A model generated the notes under the pieces. It saw only the letters and a list, made by a program, of their open reading frames with translations. It did no database searches and was not told the DNA's origin. Shown one piece after another: positions 1-9,434 of a DNA stretch of 64,000 bases (positions within the stretch are counted from its first letter, which is position 1; each line of letters starts with the position of its first letter). Source of the DNA: Bacteroidota bacterium. GTDB taxonomy: Bacteria > Bacteroidota > Bacteroidia > B-17B0 > Aurantibacillaceae. The DNA lies in assembly GCA_947450025.1 (NCBI GenBank), contig CANFTW010000002.1, positions 1 through 64,000 on the forward strand, written 5' to 3'. A program made the translations under genes and the position numbers.

Positions 1-3000
1 AACTTTAATTCGATCAATACCATTAGAACAGTCTTTTGGGTTATTAAAGAAAGAGCTAATGCCACTCCTAACTACAGACCTTTATTAGGGGATATGGCTG
101 CTTATGATTTTCACAGAGGCAGCGATTCAACTATGTGGTTAAATGGAGTTACAAGCATTAATATCAGAAATGGAATTACTAGACTTAATCAAAATCAAGT
201 AAACGGTTCGACTACTTATTTAAATTCTAAATTTTACATCATTAGTGTTACTACAACTGGAAATGTCACTGCAAGTAATTTTGCCAATGATAGAGGTAAT
301 TCAGGAAGAAGATGGGATGGAAATTTAGCAGAATTAATTATATATAATCAAGCATTGACTCCTATTCAAGTCACTCAAGTGGAAGATTATCTTAGAAATA
401 AATATGCGCCTCCTGTTAATATTGGCCCAAATAAAAACATCTGTTCTTTTCCTTATACCATCAAAGCTAAAAAAGATTGGTTTACAAACTATACTTGGCA
501 AAATGGTTCTACCGCAGACTCCTTAGTTGTAAGTACTCCTGGAACTTATAGCGTGACTGTTACAGATATATTTGGTAAAACAAGTTCTAGCTCCGTGACT
601 ATTTCTTTAGATAATTCAAACTACCAAGTTAACCTTGGAAATGATACCATCATGTGTCACGGACAAGCTTTAACGCTTAATGCTGGACCTAATCAATATC
701 AATACCTATGGAGTAATGCTAGCACACAACAAAGTCTTACCGTTAACTCATCTGTCACCTTAACTGTTTCTGTCACGAATTGTTTAGGAAATACATCCTC
801 TGATAATATCACAGTAACTTATCCTAATTATCATTTATTAGATAGTGTGTTTTGTTCTGGAGAATCAATTATTTGGAATACCAATCATCCTAAAAATCAA
901 TTTTCTTTCCTCTGGAGTGATAATTCAAGTGACTCTTTATTAACCATCAATACTCCTGGACAGTATTATGTGACTATCTTCAATAATCATGGATGTACTA
1001 TTAATTCAAACACCATTACTGTCAACGAAGACCATTTTCCTTCAACTGCCTCGCTAGGCCCTGATGTCTCTTTATGTTCTGGGAATTCAATTACTTTAGT
1101 AAATGGTGCAAACGCTACAAATAGCTATACTTGGAACACGGGTTCTCATAACGATTCATTACTAATTAGTAACACTGGTCAGTACTCTGTGATTGCTACT
1201 AATACCAATAACTGTATAGTTAAAGATACCATTAATGTAACTATACTCGGGCAAGCTCCTGTAGCTGATTTTACAACAAGTGCTGGGTGTTTAAATTCAA
1301 ACGTATCCTTCACTAATTTATCCACTCCTCCTGTAGGAAATACTATTTCATCCTATGATTGGGACTTTGGAGATATCGTATCGTCAGCCAATACCTCAAC
1401 TTTAAGCAATCCATTTCATACATTTTCAGATACTGGTAATTACACGATTCGTTTAAAAGTAATCACGAATGTAGGGTGCGAACAATCTATTTCAAAAACA
1501 TTACATATAGCGCCTTCACCAACCGTTAATTTTGCAAGTGGTATTTCTTGTCAAAATGATAGTACATCATTTTCTAATTTAAGTATTGGCTCTTCTGGTT
1601 ATCCAATTGCTTTATTAAACTGGAATTTTGGAGATCCTTCGAGTGGGTCGGCGAATACGTCACAATCTTCATCTCCTAAACATTTATTTAGTAACCAAGC
1701 AAACTACACAATAAAATTAGTAGCAACTAATAATGCCGGTTGCAAAGATTCCCTTCTTAATATTATAGCTGTTAAAGCACAAGTTAAAGCTGATTTTAAT
1801 TATACATCACCATGCTCTAACACAAGTACTCTTTTTCAAGATAATTCTATTGTTCCCACTCCTTCATCATCAAGTTCTCGACTTTGGAATTTTGGCACTA
1901 GCACCGCTACAGGTCTTTCCGTATCAAGAACGTATACCAGTTCAGGCGTATACTCCGTTTCATTAACTGTTAATGGCTCTAATGGTTGTATTTCTAAAAT
2001 CAATAAAATCATTAGTATTTATACACCTCCAATAGCAAACTTTACAGTGCCTGCATTTTGTTCAAAAGATACGGTTACTGCCGTTGATTTATCAGTTGCT
2101 CAAAGTGGCGTCATCAATTCATATAATTGGCAACTTAATAATTCAAATTTCGCTTCCATCCAAAACCCCACTTTAAGTATTAATAGTGCTGGGAATTATC
2201 CTATAAAATTAATTGTATCAAATTCATTTAGCTGTAAGGATTCTATAACCAAAACGGTTAACGTATTTGCATTACCATTGCCTAATTTTACAACAAATCC
2301 TGCAAATTATTATTTTATTAATACCCCTATTAATTTTGTTCCTACATCAACTACAGCCACTTCGTATTTATGGAATATCGAAACATTTCCTCCTACAAGT
2401 ATACAAAGTCCTACAGTCATTTTTGCTGCGGCAGGCTCCTACTCGGCTAGTTTAAATATCCAAGATCTAAATGGTTGCAAAAATTCTATCAGCAAAAATT
2501 TAATCGTTACAAAACAATTATTAGATGTTGCTATTTTAAATGTCAACACCATAAAAGACTTAGATGGATTTATGACTGTGCAAACAGACATTGCTAATTA
2601 TGGAACTGTTCCTGTTAATTCTTTATTGATGAGTTACCAAATTAGTGATGGAGGAACAATTAAAGAAACTTGGTTAGGAACTTTAAACCCCAGTTCACTC
2701 ATCTCCTATACATTTAATGCCAAAAGTGAGACTTCTTTTCAAAGTTCAAACAACATGACTTGTGTGAATATTCAAAAAGTAAACGGCGTTAACGACGAAA
2801 ACGATAGTAATAATCATTTATGCAATACCATCAACTCTGATGAGACTTCCGTAGCAAATCCAATCCCAAATCCAACAGCTAATGATATCACCTTACCTGT
2901 CATTTTAAATAAAGATATTGCTGTATCCATAGCCATCTATAACTCAATTGGTCAAAAGCAGCAGCAAGAGGTGAATTCGATGGGCATAAAAGGGTTGAAC

Positions 3001-3108
3001 TTAATTAGTTTACCAACCACTACTTTAGCCCAAGGTTGTTATATCATTAAAACAACGATTGATGATAAAGTATATATCAAAAAATTCATCAAACTGGGCA
3101 AAGAATAA
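1..3108 (+). CDS. PKD-repeat secreted protein with T9SS sorting domain, 5' end outside window
   Basis: The reading frame is open from base 1, so the gene starts upstream; 1035 codons are visible. An N-terminal remnant resembles the end of a LamG/concanavalin-like domain (LAELIIYNQALTPIQ, then EDYLRNKYAP). It is followed by Ig/PKD-like repeats with spaced Cys residues, including clear PKD signatures such as YDWDFGD and LNWNFGD, then a CARDB-like segment (LDVAILNVN...DIANYGTVPV). The last 80 or so residues are a T9SS type A sorting domain (NPIPNPTANDITLP, then GCYIIKTTIDDKVYIKKFIKLGKE split by the strand pattern). The product should cross the outer membrane by T9SS and be anchored or released at the surface, probably as an adhesin or matrix protein. 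The domain calls follow family knowledge; the ligand is unknown. It converges on the aminotransferase gene with a 2-base gap. Confidence 0.88.
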   Translation, partial: NFNSINTIRTVFWVIKERANATPNYRPLLGDMAAYDFHRGSDSTMWLNGVTSINIRNGITRLNQNQVNGSTTYLNSKFYIISVTTTGNVTASNFANDRGNSGRRWDGNLAELIIYNQALTPIQVTQVEDYLRNKYAPPVNIGPNKNICSFPYTIKAKKDWFTNYTWQNGSTADSLVVSTPGTYSVTVTDIFGKTSSSSVTISLDNSNYQVNLGNDTIMCHGQALTLNAGPNQYQYLWSNASTQQSLTVNSSVTLTVSVTNCLGNTSSDNITVTYPNYHLLDSVFCSGESIIWNTNHPKNQFSFLWSDNSSDSLLTINTPGQYYVTIFNNHGCTINSNTITVNEDHFPSTASLGPDVSLCSGNSITLVNGANATNSYTWNTGSHNDSLLISNTGQYSVIATNTNNCIVKDTINVTILGQAPVADFTTSAGCLNSNVSFTNLSTPPVGNTISSYDWDFGDIVSSANTSTLSNPFHTFSDTGNYTIRLKVITNVGCEQSISKTLHIAPSPTVNFASGISCQNDSTSFSNLSIGSSGYPIALLNWNFGDPSSGSANTSQSSSPKHLFSNQANYTIKLVATNNAGCKDSLLNIIAVKAQVKADFNYTSPCSNTSTLFQDNSIVPTPSSSSSRLWNFGTSTATGLSVSRTYTSSGVYSVSLTVNGSNGCISKINKIISIYTPPIANFTVPAFCSKDTVTAVDLSVAQSGVINSYNWQLNNSNFASIQNPTLSINSAGNYPIKLIVSNSFSCKDSITKTVNVFALPLPNFTTNPANYYFINTPINFVPTSTTATSYLWNIETFPPTSIQSPTVIFAAAGSYSASLNIQDLNGCKNSISKNLIVTKQLLDVAILNVNTIKDLDGFMTVQTDIANYGTVPVNSLLMSYQISDGGTIKETWLGTLNPSSLISYTFNAKSETSFQSSNNMTCVNIQKVNGVNDENDSNNHLCNTINSDETSVANPIPNPTANDITLPVILNKDIAVSIAIYNSIGQKQQQEVNSMGIKGLNLISLPTTTLAQGCYIIKTTIDDKVYIKKFIKLGKE

Positions 3109-3110
3109 TA

Positions 3111-4241
3111 TTAAGATTTATAAAATCTTTGAATAGAATTTATAATATATGTTTGTTGCTTGTTGGTTAAATCATAAAACAACGGCAGTCTTAATAACCG
3201 CTCTGAGTAGTTATCTGAATTAACTAATTCTACAAGATTATGATTAGCTGAATAAAATGGACTTTTATGCAGTGAGAGATAATGAAAAACAGCTAAGATT
3301 CCATCTATACTTAAATGCTCGATTAATTGACTTCTTTCTTCTTTTGATTTACATACCAAATAAAATATATGAGCATTATTAGAGGCATACTCAGGTATTT
3401 TAGGCAAATCAACTTTTTTAGTCACCACTAAATCGTTGAATGCTTGCTGATATTGACTCCAAAGTTTCATTCGTTTTTCTTGAACTTTTTCTAGTTGTTC
3501 TAATTGACCATACAAGAAAGCTGCAATCATATCTGATGGTAAAAATGAAGAGCCAATATCCACCCAATTGTATTGATTGATTTCTCCTCTAAAAAACTGG
3601 GAACGATTTGTTCCTTTCTCTCTTATAATCTCGGCACGTTTTATAAATTGTTCATCATTTATCACCAACATTCCACCTTCTCCTGAAATAATATTTTTAG
3701 TTTCATGAAAAGAAAAAGCGGCTAAATGTCCAATACTGCCTAAAGGTTTTCCTTTATAAAAACTATGAATTGCCTGAGCCGCATCTTCAACAACAAAAAG
3801 ACGATATTTTTTTGCCAGCTCCATGATTGGATCCATATCACAAGCGATACCGGCATAATGAACAGCAACAATTGCCTTTGTTTTTTCTGTAATTAAGGAC
3901 TCTAATCGTGATGCATCCATATTTGGATGATCAAGACAGCTATCTATAAAAACAATTTTCGCCCCTCTTAATACAAAGGCATTGGCGGAAGAAACAAAGG
4001 TAAATGAAGGAACAATAACCTCATCACCTTCTTGAATATCTAGTAATATCGCCGACATTTCTAGAGCATCGGTGCAAGAAGTGGTTAAAAAAACTTTTTT
4101 GAAACCATATTTTGATTCAAAAAAATCATGACATTTTTTAGTAAACATCCCATCACCAGATATTTTCCCAGACTTCACAGCCTGAGTGATGTATTCTGTT
4201 TCTTTACCTATAAAGCAGGGTTTATTAAAAGGAATATTCAT
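3111..4241 (-). CDS. wecE: DegT/DnrJ/EryC1/StrS aminotransferase, WecE/RffA type
   Basis: This is a 376-residue PLP-dependent sugar aminotransferase. Members of the WecE/RffA subgroup make dTDP-4-amino-4,6-dideoxygalactose from the 4-keto sugar for surface polysaccharide. The sequence matches along its whole length: N-terminal IPFNKP, the TTSCTDALEM phosphate-binding turn, VPSFTFVSSANAF, VVEDAAQAI (D153, Q156) and the Schiff-base lysine K182 in SFHETKNIISGEGG. No other nucleotide-sugar gene is adjacent, so the exact sugar is inferred from sequence type alone. The ATG at 4241 fits the family N-terminus. The gene ends 2 bases from the stop of the PKD protein that reads toward it, with no terminator hairpin visible between them. 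Confidence 0.9.
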   Translation of the reverse strand: MNIPFNKPCFIGKETEYITQAVKSGKISGDGMFTKKCHDFFESKYGFKKVFLTTSCTDALEMSAILLDIQEGDEVIVPSFTFVSSANAFVLRGAKIVFIDSCLDHPNMDASRLESLITEKTKAIVAVHYAGIACDMDPIMELAKKYRLFVVEDAAQAIHSFYKGKPLGSIGHLAAFSFHETKNIISGEGGMLVINDEQFIKRAEIIREKGTNRSQFFRGEINQYNWVDIGSSFLPSDMIAAFLYGQLEQLEKVQEKRMKLWSQYQQAFNDLVVTKKVDLPKIPEYASNNAHIFYLVCKSKEERSQLIEHLSIDGILAVFHYLSLHKSPFYSANHNLVELVNSDNYSERLLRLPLFYDLTNKQQTYIINSIQRFYKS

Positions 4242-4420
4242 TTGTTTTTATCTAAGTTAAATTTACTAATTATCTCTATCAATAAGATCAATGGTATAAT
4301 TTTTATTAATGACAATTTTCGTATTTTTATCTAACGATGATGATATTATCCTAATTTCAAAAACATAACTCACTATTCCCACCTAATAAGTAAAAAGTAT
4401 ACCAAAAAACATTTTAATAT

Positions 4421-4996
4421 ATGAAACTCATTTTTGCAACACACAATAACAATAAATTAAAAGAGGTAAAGAGCCTCATGCCTCATACTATTGAGCTGTT
4501 AAGCTTAGATGAAATAAATTTTAAAACCGAAATTGAGGAGACATCAGAAACCATTGAAGGAAATGCCTTATTAAAAGCAAGAACAATTTATGGAACAACT
4601 GGCATTAATTGTTTTGCAGATGATAGCGGATTATTAGTAGAGGCTTTAAATGGGGCACCTGGGGTATACTCTGCCAGATTTGCAGGTGAACAAAAAAATG
4701 ATCACGATAATATGAATAAGTTATTGCGCGAGCTATATGACAAAACAAATAGAAAGGCACATTTCAAAACAGTAATGGCTCTCATCATTGATGGGAAAGA
4801 ATATGTATTTGAAGGGAAAATTGAAGGGAAAATAATCACAGAAAAACTTGGAATAAATGGATTTGGTTATGATCCTATTTTTGTTCCGGACGGATATAAC
4901 AAAACCTTTGCTCAACTAGATTCTGAAACAAAAAACAAGATTTCTCATAGAGCAAGGGCTTTACAAAAAATGTTGGAATTTCTTAAAACAATCTAA
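4421..4996 (+). CDS. rdgB: XTP/dITP diphosphatase (RdgB/HAM1 family)
   Basis: The enzyme hydrolyses non-canonical purine triphosphates (dITP, XTP) to monophosphates and so keeps deaminated bases out of DNA. At 191 residues it is the usual length. It shows the family motifs: ATHNNNK at 6-12, FADDSGL at 65-71 with the catalytic Asp, GVYSARFAG at 81-89, GFGYDPIF at 147-154 and SHRARAL near the C-terminus. It is divergent from wecE across a 179-base spacer that has no other readable gene, and its last 4 bases overlap the stop of the convergent methyltransferase gene. Confidence 0.95.
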   Translation: MKLIFATHNNNKLKEVKSLMPHTIELLSLDEINFKTEIEETSETIEGNALLKARTIYGTTGINCFADDSGLLVEALNGAPGVYSARFAGEQKNDHDNMNKLLRELYDKTNRKAHFKTVMALIIDGKEYVFEGKIEGKIITEKLGINGFGYDPIFVPDGYNKTFAQLDSETKNKISHRARALQKMLEFLKTI

Positions 4997-6186
4997 CTAT
5001 TTTCTTTTTCTCTATCTTGTTTAGAAGCCTTTTTAGAGCCACTATACATTTCGTATTTTAACAATTTACACTCTAAAGAGGCGTTAAATAAAGTCATTTT
5101 TTTGCTTGGATGGAGTCCTATAGATTTAATAGCTTCCATATTTGAAGAAATAATCCAACATGTCCAGCCACCAAAATCTTTTTTTAATTTATCACCTATT
5201 TGTTTATAAAAAGCATTAGTGTCTTCCATTTTAATTCGCTCATCATATGGAGGATTTAATAAAATGGTTCCGTGTGGTTTAGTTGGCATTAAGTCAAAAA
5301 ATGATATGTGTTGATATTGTATCACATCATCAACTTTAGCCACAGCGCCATTTCTCTTGGCCATTTCTAAAGGCACGATATCAATATCACTTGAAATAAT
5401 ATTTGGCATATCATCTTTTATCCGATTGATGGCACTCTCATAAATCTTATCCCACAATTCCTTATCAAAATCGTGCCATTTCATAAAACCAAATTCTTCT
5501 CTAAATACCCCCGGAGGAATATTATTAGCAAATAGTGCGGCTTCTATTCCTAAGGTACCACTTCCACACATTCCATCGATGAACGGCAAATGTGGTTGCC
5601 AGTTTGATAACAATACCATGCCAGCCGCGAGTACTTCTTTCATTGGAGCGGTATCAATATCCACGCGATAGCCACGTTTAAATAATGAATCGCCACTGCT
5701 ATCCAAACTAACATTTACCTGATTTCTAAATATGTGAACGTATATTCTTAAAGTCGGTCTATCCAAATCAACATTAGGCCTTATCTCATACTTCTCAACA
5801 AATCGATCACAAATAGCATCTTTTGTTTTTTGAGAAACATATAAAGAGTGATTAAACTCATCGGAATTCACTGTTGCATTGATTGCTAGAGTATCATCTG
5901 CACTTAATAATTCCTCCCATTCGTACTCTTTCATCTTAGTATACAACTCATGTTCGTTATCTGCACTAAAAGAATAAATTGGAACCAAAACTTTTAAAGC
6001 TGTTCGTAAACATAAATTAGCTTTATACATAAAGCCTTTATCTCCGGTAAACGAAACGCCACGCTTAAAAGGCACAATATCTCTTGCCCCTAATTTCATC
6101 AACTCATTCACTAATACGTCTTCTAATCCATGAAAAGTTGTTGCTTTCATTTCAAAATCGTGCTCAGTATTTTTTTTATCTTTCAA
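4993..6186 (-). CDS. THUMP-domain class I rRNA methyltransferase (RlmL-like)
   Basis: The protein has an N-terminal THUMP RNA-binding domain ([20 protein letters not shown] onward) and a C-terminal Rossmann methyltransferase with [17 protein letters not shown] as the SAM loop and [10 protein letters not shown] as the catalytic NPPY motif. This is the arrangement of RlmL-type enzymes that make N2-methylguanosine in 23S rRNA; it lacks the second RlmK methyltransferase of the E. coli fusion. The frame opens with a TTG at 6186 (397 residues). An ATG at 6150 would begin MKATTFHG (385 residues). Relatives usually keep a few residues before this motif (FEM-A-T), so the TTG is kept but is uncertain. 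It sits 61 bases downstream of mlaF and may share its transcript. Confidence 0.86.
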   Translation of the reverse strand: MKDKKNTEHDFEMKATTFHGLEDVLVNELMKLGARDIVPFKRGVSFTGDKGFMYKANLCLRTALKVLVPIYSFSADNEHELYTKMKEYEWEELLSADDTLAINATVNSDEFNHSLYVSQKTKDAICDRFVEKYEIRPNVDLDRPTLRIYVHIFRNQVNVSLDSSGDSLFKRGYRVDIDTAPMKEVLAAGMVLLSNWQPHLPFIDGMCGSGTLGIEAALFANNIPPGVFREEFGFMKWHDFDKELWDKIYESAINRIKDDMPNIISSDIDIVPLEMAKRNGAVAKVDDVIQYQHISFFDLMPTKPHGTILLNPPYDERIKMEDTNAFYKQIGDKLKKDFGGWTCWIISSNMEAIKSIGLHPSKKMTLFNASLECKLLKYEMYSGSKKASKQDREKENS

Positions 6187-6247
6187 TGTAATATTTGTTT
6201 GATTTAACTCTGAAATAGGTCAAAGTTTTGTTTATAATATACCGTGT

Positions 6248-7009
6248 TTATTTTTTATTAACGGCATTAAATACTTCTTTCATAAATCCAGAAGCAAATA
6301 CAAAATCCACTAATTCTGGATTGGTTGTTTTTAAAATATCTTGACTATTTCCTGTCCACCAGGGTTTACCTTTATAGATGTATAATATTTTTTCCCCAAT
6401 CTCAACTACCGAATTCATGTCGTGAGTAATAACCACTGTAGTAATATTAAATTCTTTAGTAAGGCTTTGTATTAAGTTATCAATGACGATTGACGTCTTA
6501 GGATCTAATCCTGAATTTGGTTCATCGCAAAATAAATACTGAGGATTATTGGCAATAGCTCTAGCTAAAGCAGCACGTTTTTTCATCCCACCCGATAATT
6601 CACCAGGATATAAATTATTACGATTAGTTAATTGAACTTTATCTAAACAAAAATTTACACGATCCAACTTCTCTTCTTTCGTCATATCTGTAAACATATC
6701 TAGCGGAAATCGAACATTTTCTTCTAGAGTTTGTGAATCAAATAAAGCACCACCTTGAAATAACATGCCTATTTTTTTTCTAACTTCTTGTTTTTCCTTT
6801 ACTCCCAACGTTGGAAAATTTTGACCATCATATAAAATTTCGCCACAATCAATCTCATGTAATCCAACCATTAATTTCATAATAGTTGTTTTACCACTTC
6901 CACTCTCTCCAATTATCAAATTAGTTTTTCCTTGCTCAAAAGTAAATGACACATCATCGATGACTTTTCTGTCACCGAAACTTTTAGAGATATTTTTAAT
7001 TTCAATCAT
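6248..7009 (-). CDS. mlaF: MlaF-type phospholipid ABC transporter ATPase
   Basis: This 253-residue cytoplasmic ATPase belongs to the MCE/Mla-type lipid transporters that move phospholipids between inner and outer membranes. It has Walker A GESGSGKTT, Q-loop MLFQGGALF (the GALFDSQT stretch is typical of MlaF), signature LSGGMKKRAALARA, Walker B YLFCDEPNSGLDP and switch TTVVITHDM. Its ATG overlaps the stop of the mlaE permease by 4 bases (ATGA-type coupling), so the two are translated together. The matching MCE protein, mlaD, lies about 5 kb further along on the same strand rather than in this operon. Confidence 0.93.
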   Translation of the reverse strand: MIEIKNISKSFGDRKVIDDVSFTFEQGKTNLIIGESGSGKTTIMKLMVGLHEIDCGEILYDGQNFPTLGVKEKQEVRKKIGMLFQGGALFDSQTLEENVRFPLDMFTDMTKEEKLDRVNFCLDKVQLTNRNNLYPGELSGGMKKRAALARAIANNPQYLFCDEPNSGLDPKTSIVIDNLIQSLTKEFNITTVVITHDMNSVVEIGEKILYIYKGKPWWTGNSQDILKTTNPELVDFVFASGFMKEVFNAVNKK

Positions 7010-7746
7010 GTTAAGAATAATTGGGTTAACAAGAAATTAAAAATTAAAATTAAAATACTACTGTAAACAACAGCAGCCGTGCTACTTTTTCCAACTTCTA
7101 AAGCACCTCCTTGGGTATAATACCCGAAGTAGGAAGAAATGGATGTAATTAAAAATGCAAAAGTAATGACCTTAGTAAATGAATAATACAATTTCCATGG
7201 TTCAAAAAAAGCCTGAATTCCAAAAATATATTCATAAGAAGAACAAGCTCCAGTAGCTATTCCCATCACATATCCTCCAAAAATTCCTAAAAACATACTC
7301 AGAGCAATCAAAAATGGCATAATGAACACCCCTGCCAGTATTTTAGGTAATATTAGATAACCTGCAGAGTTAATACCCATAATTTCTAGGGCATCGATTT
7401 GCTCTGTTATTCTCATAGACCCAATTTCTGAGGCAATATTTGAACCTATTTTACCTGCCAAAATTAAACAAACAATGGTTGGAGAAAATTCCAATAACAT
7501 GGATTCTCGAGCGGTATATCCAACGGCATATAATGGAACTAATGGACTTGTAAAACCAAATGCTGATTGAATAGTAATAACACCTCCCATAAAAAAGGAA
7601 ATGATCGCTATAATTGGTAAAGAACTAATTCCAATGTTATCAATTTCATGAACTATTTGTCTAACATATACAGATAGTTTTTCAGGCTTACTAAACACTC
7701 GTTTAATAAGAATAAAATATCTGCCTAAATGAAAAAATAATTTCAT
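7006..7746 (-). CDS. mlaE: MlaE-type phospholipid ABC transporter permease
   Basis: This 246-residue MlaE/DUF140 permease is the inner-membrane partner of MlaF. Features seen are an N-terminal amphipathic stretch, about five membrane segments, and the conserved SEIGSMRITEQIDALEIMGI coupling region at about residues 125-144. Relatives pair as a dimer with two MlaF subunits and a ring of MlaD. It is the first gene of the mlaE-mlaF pair. About 100 bases upstream on the same strand is the terminator of the Usp gene, so the pair probably has its own promoter in 7747-7800, though I cannot identify one with confidence. Confidence 0.92.
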   Translation of the reverse strand: MKLFFHLGRYFILIKRVFSKPEKLSVYVRQIVHEIDNIGISSLPIIAIISFFMGGVITIQSAFGFTSPLVPLYAVGYTARESMLLEFSPTIVCLILAGKIGSNIASEIGSMRITEQIDALEIMGINSAGYLILPKILAGVFIMPFLIALSMFLGIFGGYVMGIATGACSSYEYIFGIQAFFEPWKLYYSFTKVITFAFLITSISSYFGYYTQGGALEVGKSSTAAVVYSSILILIFNFLLTQLFLT

Positions 7747-7800
7747 GATTTTTGAATCGCTAATATACGATTAAGTGTTTGATTTATAAGAAATGCTAAA

Positions 7801-7836
7801 TAAAAAAACGCTACCTGAAGGTTCAGATAGCGTTTA
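7801..7836 (-). terminator. Intrinsic terminator of the double-Usp gene
   Basis: On the minus strand the arms AAACGCTA and TAGCGTTT pair, with an inner TGAA/TTCA extension and one C.A mismatch. The 3' arm is followed by a T-run, 16 bases after the Usp stop codon. This ends the usp transcript before mlaE. Confidence 0.8.
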
Positions 7837-7851
7837 AAATTTCAATTTATA

Positions 7852-8679
7852 TTATAAACCAGTTCCGAAATGAGTCATACTTTCTTTTTTAGAAGGATTA
7901 ATCGTCATCACAGGCAAATTACTAATATCAACTACTCTTTGAGCTTCAGTTCCGCTGAAAAACTCTTTAATACTCAATGTCGGCTTGTTCATAATCACAA
8001 TTAAATCGGATTCGATTTTATTTGCATATTCAACAATAGTATCTGCAACATGATCGCTAGCTAATGATTTATTAGAACAAGAAATTCCTTTACCTTTAAT
8101 ATATTGTTTTACTTGGTGAGAGTAGGCTAATAATTGATTTTCGTATGCCGCATCAGACAAACTAAATACACCTAAAATACGGATGGATGCTCCAAAATAA
8201 TGTGCAAACTGTACCGCAACATCTACTTTTTCTCTTGATTCTCTCGATAAATCTAAAGGCAATAAAATATTCTCACAACCGTCTTTATGATCTTTACCTC
8301 TGATTGAAATAACTGGGCAAACACATTCTCTAATCATTTTAGAAGCACTAGCACCCACAATATTTTTAGCACTCATATGGCTTTCTAAGCCTACAATTGC
8401 CAATGTAGCATTAATTTCTTCGGCTACTTTTGGAACTTCCTCATAAATATTACCTTTCACATTCATGAACTCAGTTGGTACACCACTTTCTGATTCTGTT
8501 TGTTTCGTTAAAGCTTTTAATTCATCATACATTTCCTCTCCTACTTTCTCATAAGTATGAAGTAAAACTATTTTTGAATGTGTATATTTAGCGAGGTTAT
8601 AAGCTTGTTTAATCGCTAAAAGTGACTGTTCTGTAAAATCGATTGGAATTAATAAGGTACCTCGTTCTTGTAACTTCAT
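7852..8679 (-). CDS. Double universal stress protein (two UspA domains)
   Basis: This is a 275-residue cytoplasmic protein with two Usp folds in tandem. The first (about 1-130) starts with TLLIPIDFTEQSLLAIKQA and ends with the ASASKMIRECVCPVISI strand. The second (about 135-265) starts with NILLPLDLSRESREKVDVA and ends with AQRVVDISNLPVMTI. The glycine-rich ATP loop is only partly kept in either half, so nucleotide binding is uncertain. Tandem Usps in Bacteroidota are linked to stress and redox adaptation; no partner is evident here. The open frame runs up to a TTG at 8724, but the ATG at 8679 (MKLQERGTLLIP) gives the family N-terminus and is preferred. Confidence 0.85.
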   Translation of the reverse strand: MKLQERGTLLIPIDFTEQSLLAIKQAYNLAKYTHSKIVLLHTYEKVGEEMYDELKALTKQTESESGVPTEFMNVKGNIYEEVPKVAEEINATLAIVGLESHMSAKNIVGASASKMIRECVCPVISIRGKDHKDGCENILLPLDLSRESREKVDVAVQFAHYFGASIRILGVFSLSDAAYENQLLAYSHQVKQYIKGKGISCSNKSLASDHVADTIVEYANKIESDLIVIMNKPTLSIKEFFSGTEAQRVVDISNLPVMTINPSKKESMTHFGTGL

Positions 8680-8836
8680 ATATCTAGGTTTATAGTTTTG
8701 ACAATTTACGGTTTCAACTGACAAAAATAGTCAAATTAATGATATTTAAGTGATTATAAAATTTATTTTTTAAAAATGCCTGTTAATTAAATAAAATTAC
8801 CGATATTCGCAGCCTAAATTATTAAAAAACAACAAA

Positions 8837-9361
8837 ATGGCAGTAAAGATTAGACTACAAAGACACGGTAAAAAGGACGCAGCGTTCTTTCACGTTGTAG
8901 CAGCGGATGGTCGTGCACCAAGAGATGGAGCTTTCATTGAAAAATTAGGAACTTACAATCCTAATACGAACCCGGCAACAATTGATTTAAATTTCGAATC
9001 TACCTTAAAATGGTTACAAAACGGTGCTGTTCCTACAGATACTTGTAAAGCTATTTTATCTTATAAAGGTATTTTAATGAAAAAACACTTGTTAGATGGT
9101 GTTAAAAAAGGTGCATTAACAGAAGCGCAAGTTGAAGAGCGTTTTGCTGCATGGTTAGACCAAAAAGCAAGCAAAATTAACTCTAAAAAAGATGGTTTAT
9201 CATCAGCTGAGAAAAAAGCAGTAGCAGATAAATTAAAGGCAGAAACTGCAGCTAAAGCAGCTAAGGCAGCTAAAATTGCAGCTAAAACTGTAGTTGCTGA
9301 AGAAACCGCAGCTCCTGAAGCGGATGCTCCTGCAGCTGAAGCAGAAAATACAGAAGCATAA
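8837..9361 (+). CDS. rpsP: 30S ribosomal protein S16 with Ala/Lys-rich C-terminal extension
   Basis: Residues 1-80 are a standard S16 core ([29 protein letters not shown], split at its usual turn, then [10 protein letters not shown]). S16 stabilises the 5' domain of 16S rRNA in 30S assembly. E. coli S16 has 82 residues; this one has 174. The extra part is a Lys-rich segment followed by a low-complexity Ala/Glu tail ([13 protein letters not shown], then [20 protein letters not shown]). Such tails are known in Bacteroidota S16. The gene stands alone, without the rimM-trmD-rplS neighbours common elsewhere, and is closed by its own strong terminator. A leader motif GATATTCG at 8802-8809 resembles the -7 box. 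Confidence 0.96.
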   Translation: MAVKIRLQRHGKKDAAFFHVVAADGRAPRDGAFIEKLGTYNPNTNPATIDLNFESTLKWLQNGAVPTDTCKAILSYKGILMKKHLLDGVKKGALTEAQVEERFAAWLDQKASKINSKKDGLSSAEKKAVADKLKAETAAKAAKAAKIAAKTVVAEETAAPEADAPAAEAENTEA

Positions 9362-9375
9362 TTTTTTTTAAATAC

Positions 9376-9416
9376 CATAAAAAAACCGATATAGAAATAT
9401 ATCGGTTTTTTTTATT
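9376..9416. terminator. Bidirectional intrinsic terminator between rpsP and the TPR gene
   Basis: CCGATATA (9386-9393), a GAAA loop and TATATCGG (9398-9405) form a perfect stem. It is flanked by an A-run on the left and a T-run on the right, so it works in both directions between two converging genes. Confidence 0.92.
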
Positions 9417-9434
9417 TATCGTACTTATTGAATT

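Noticed and set aside
3109-3140. Short hairpin between the PKD protein and wecE
   Set aside because: The AAGATTTATAAAATCTT stem lies within the wecE coding end, is AT-only in effect and lacks a T-run after it, so I do not call a terminator.
8680-8724. TTG start for the double Usp protein
   Set aside because: The ATG at 8679 gives the normal Usp N-terminus, and the extension has no homologous look.
9061-9378. Minus-strand frame opposite the rpsP tail (Ala/Ser-rich, 105 codons)
   Set aside because: It is a shadow of the low-complexity Ala-rich tail of S16 on the other strand, with no start context or family motif.
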